DNA from: Zoogloea oleivorans
GTDB taxonomy: Bacteria; Pseudomonadota; Gammaproteobacteria; Burkholderiales; Rhodocyclaceae
DNA length: 63,549 bases
Direction: 5' to 3'
Assembly: GCF_008107625.1 (NCBI RefSeq)
Contig: NZ_SDKK01000020.1
Location: forward strand, 27,256-90,804
Positions within the stretch are counted from its first letter, which is position 1. Every line of letters starts with the position of its first letter. The notes under the pieces were generated by a model. That model was not told where the DNA came from and ran no database searches. It saw only the letters and a program-made list of their open reading frames with translations. The position numbers and the translations under genes were made by a program. Below are positions 62,692 through 63,549 of the stretch, one piece after another.

Positions 62692-63075
62692 ATGCGACAC
62701 CTCACCTCGTTCGTCTGGCTCCTTGTGTTCGGGTTGGCTGTCGGCTGGCTCGGCCTGGCCGCCGCCGAGGACGATGCCCGTCAGGTCGAAGCAGCAGATA
62801 CCCCGCAGCTCGTCATCCCCGGCGTAAACCACGGCGGCATCCGCGACTGGGTGCCGGTGGATGACTTCACGCTGCTGATCCAGGACAACTTCCGGAAGTG
62901 GTACCGGGTGAAGCTCGTTGTGCCATCACGGCAACTGGCCTATGCGGAGAACCTCGGCTTTGTCACCGGCCCGTCCGGCATCCTCGACAATACCGGCGCC
63001 ATCGTCGTGCGCGGGCAGACTTATCCGATAGCATCGATTACCGCCAGCGAGGGGCCCAAGCGGCAGCGGCGCTAG
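62692..63075 (+). CDS. Exported DUF6491-like small protein
   Basis: A 127-residue protein with a signal peptide (VWLLVFGLAVGWLGLAAAEDD) and a compact beta domain: GGIRDWVPVDDFTLLIQDNF, RKWYRVKLVVPSRQLAYAEN and an IVVRGQTYPIASI end. This resembles the DUF6491 family (a short periplasmic domain starting with I..W and a later YxVxL). It lacks the conserved Cys that some members show. ATG 62692 has a GAAAGG site. Function unknown. Confidence 0.75.
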   Translation: MRHLTSFVWLLVFGLAVGWLGLAAAEDDARQVEAADTPQLVIPGVNHGGIRDWVPVDDFTLLIQDNFRKWYRVKLVVPSRQLAYAENLGFVTGPSGILDNTGAIVVRGQTYPIASITASEGPKRQRR

Positions 63076-63153
63076 TCTGGACGGCCGGGGACGTGATGTA
63101 AGCTTCGGCCGGTGGTGTCCCCTTTTGACTTTTCCCCGGCTCATTTCCTGTCC

Positions 63154-63292
63154 ATGCATTACGTCTATCTGGGTCTGGCTATTGCCTGCGAGGTGGTGGC
63201 AACGTCCGCCCTCAAAAATGCCGAAGGCTTCAGCCGCCTGGTGCCGAGCCTGATCGTGGCGGTGGGCTACGGGGCGGCCTTCTTCTTCCTGT
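63154..63292 (+). pseudogene. SMR-family transporter gene, truncated by IS66
   Basis: MHYVYLGLAIACEVVATSAL then GFSRLVPSLIVAVGYGAAF, FFLC: the start of an EmrE-like small multidrug transporter, including the conserved membrane Glu (helix 1, CEVVATS). The family runs to about 105-110 residues, but here homology stops after about 46, exactly where an IS66-type end (GTAAGCG) begins. The rest of the gene would lie beyond the element and outside the window. Confidence 0.85.
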
Positions 63293-63333
63293 GTAAGCGT
63301 CCGGCCACCCCATCTCCCCCGGGCAGCCCAAAT

Positions 63334-63377
63334 AGCGTATTCGTGTCCACGCCGAACGACGTGGACACGAATACGCT
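63334..63377. repeat. 17-bp perfect stem-loop at IS66 end
   Basis: AGCGTATTCGTGTCCAC (63334-63350) and GTGGACACGAATACGCT (63361-63377) with a 10-base loop. It lies 17 bp beyond the transposase stop, between it and the terminal repeat. It could terminate transcription out of or into the element. Confidence 0.85.
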
Positions 63378-63393
63378 TCAATTTCTTTTGAAT

Positions 63394-63549
63394 TCAGCCA
63401 GCGCGTACGCTTGCCCAGCGGTGGGGCAGTAATTCCGAGATCCGACTGGCCTTTTGTGTGGGCAGCCGCGTGAGCACATCACGCAGGTACTCGTAGGGGT
63501 CGAGCCCGTTGAGCTTGGCGCTTTGGATCAGGCTCATCAGGGCAGCCGC
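63394..63549 (-). CDS. IS66-family transposase TnpC, C-terminal part
   Basis: The partial frame reads LMSLIQSAKLNGLDPYEYLRDV, then RISELLPHRWASVRAG and stop (TGA, 63394-63396). The xxIQxxKLNGxDPxxYLxDVL and ELLPxxW blocks are characteristic of the C-terminus of IS66 TnpC. The remaining roughly 450 residues are outside the window. The intact end suggests a recent copy. Confidence 0.9.
   Translation of the reverse strand, partial: AAALMSLIQSAKLNGLDPYEYLRDVLTRLPTQKASRISELLPHRWASVRAG

Larger units (their letters stand above)
63293..63549 (-). mobile_element. IS66-family element (end only, continues past window)
   Basis: The end GTAAGCGTCCGGCC is the usual IS66-type terminal motif, and the inside encodes the C-terminus of a TnpC-type transposase running off the window. 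Target duplication cannot be checked because the far end is missing. Confidence 0.82.

Noticed and set aside
63076-63153. Possible guanidine riboswitch before the SMR gene
   Set aside because: Short ACGG and ACGT motifs are present, but the paired ACGR hairpins of the guanidine-II class are not formed.

Overview
The window looks like chromosomal DNA of a GC-rich Gram-negative betaproteobacterium, most likely of the Rhodocyclales (Azospira/Dechloromonas-like). That placement is inferred from protein style: TonB receptors, c-type cytochromes, lectin-like secreted proteins and a DUF2058 protein. No rRNA, tRNA or housekeeping marker is present to confirm it. No CRISPR array, phage or plasmid origin was seen. 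Both edges and one internal site carry insertion-sequence material.

Left part (0-23.5 kb). After a decayed edge (a broken monooxygenase-like gene and an IS5-type transposase remnant), a minus-strand block encodes a very large secreted adhesin (4069 aa, 8298-20507), a lipoprotein, and a dedicated type I secretion system with two ABC transporters, an HlyD-type adaptor and a TolC-type outer-membrane channel. A 7TM histidine kinase and a divergent response regulator lie just upstream and are the obvious candidate regulators. An IS3 element, itself split by an intact IS30 element with a CTG target duplication, sits immediately after the response regulator.

Middle part (26-35.6 kb). A plus-strand operon encodes a LamB-like porin, a periplasmic solute-binding protein, a hybrid histidine kinase and a REC-REC-PAS-GGDEF-EAL-REC protein. 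It looks like a substrate-sensing route to c-di-GMP. Two small minus-strand genes (DUF2058 and an unknown) follow.

Right part (35.7-62 kb) is the most unusual. It holds a PepSY membrane protein / lectin-like protein / DsbD-like / redoxin operon, a second lectin-like paralogue, two large TonB-dependent receptors, and two homologous cassettes of DUF1549/DUF1553 haem-motif protein plus Tat-exported DUF1501 protein. The cassettes are followed by a peroxiredoxin, several c-type cytochromes and an IorAB-type molybdenum hydroxylase. Five transcription units here each carry a GG-N10-GC sigma-54 promoter at a sensible distance from the first gene (40899, 44652, 47789, 48220 and 53752). This suggests one co-regulated TonB-linked periplasmic redox system that I do not recognise from the literature. 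Its substrate cannot be read from the sequence. A frameshifted xdhC remnant lies beyond the hydroxylase, and the right edge is an SMR transporter gene cut by an IS66 element.
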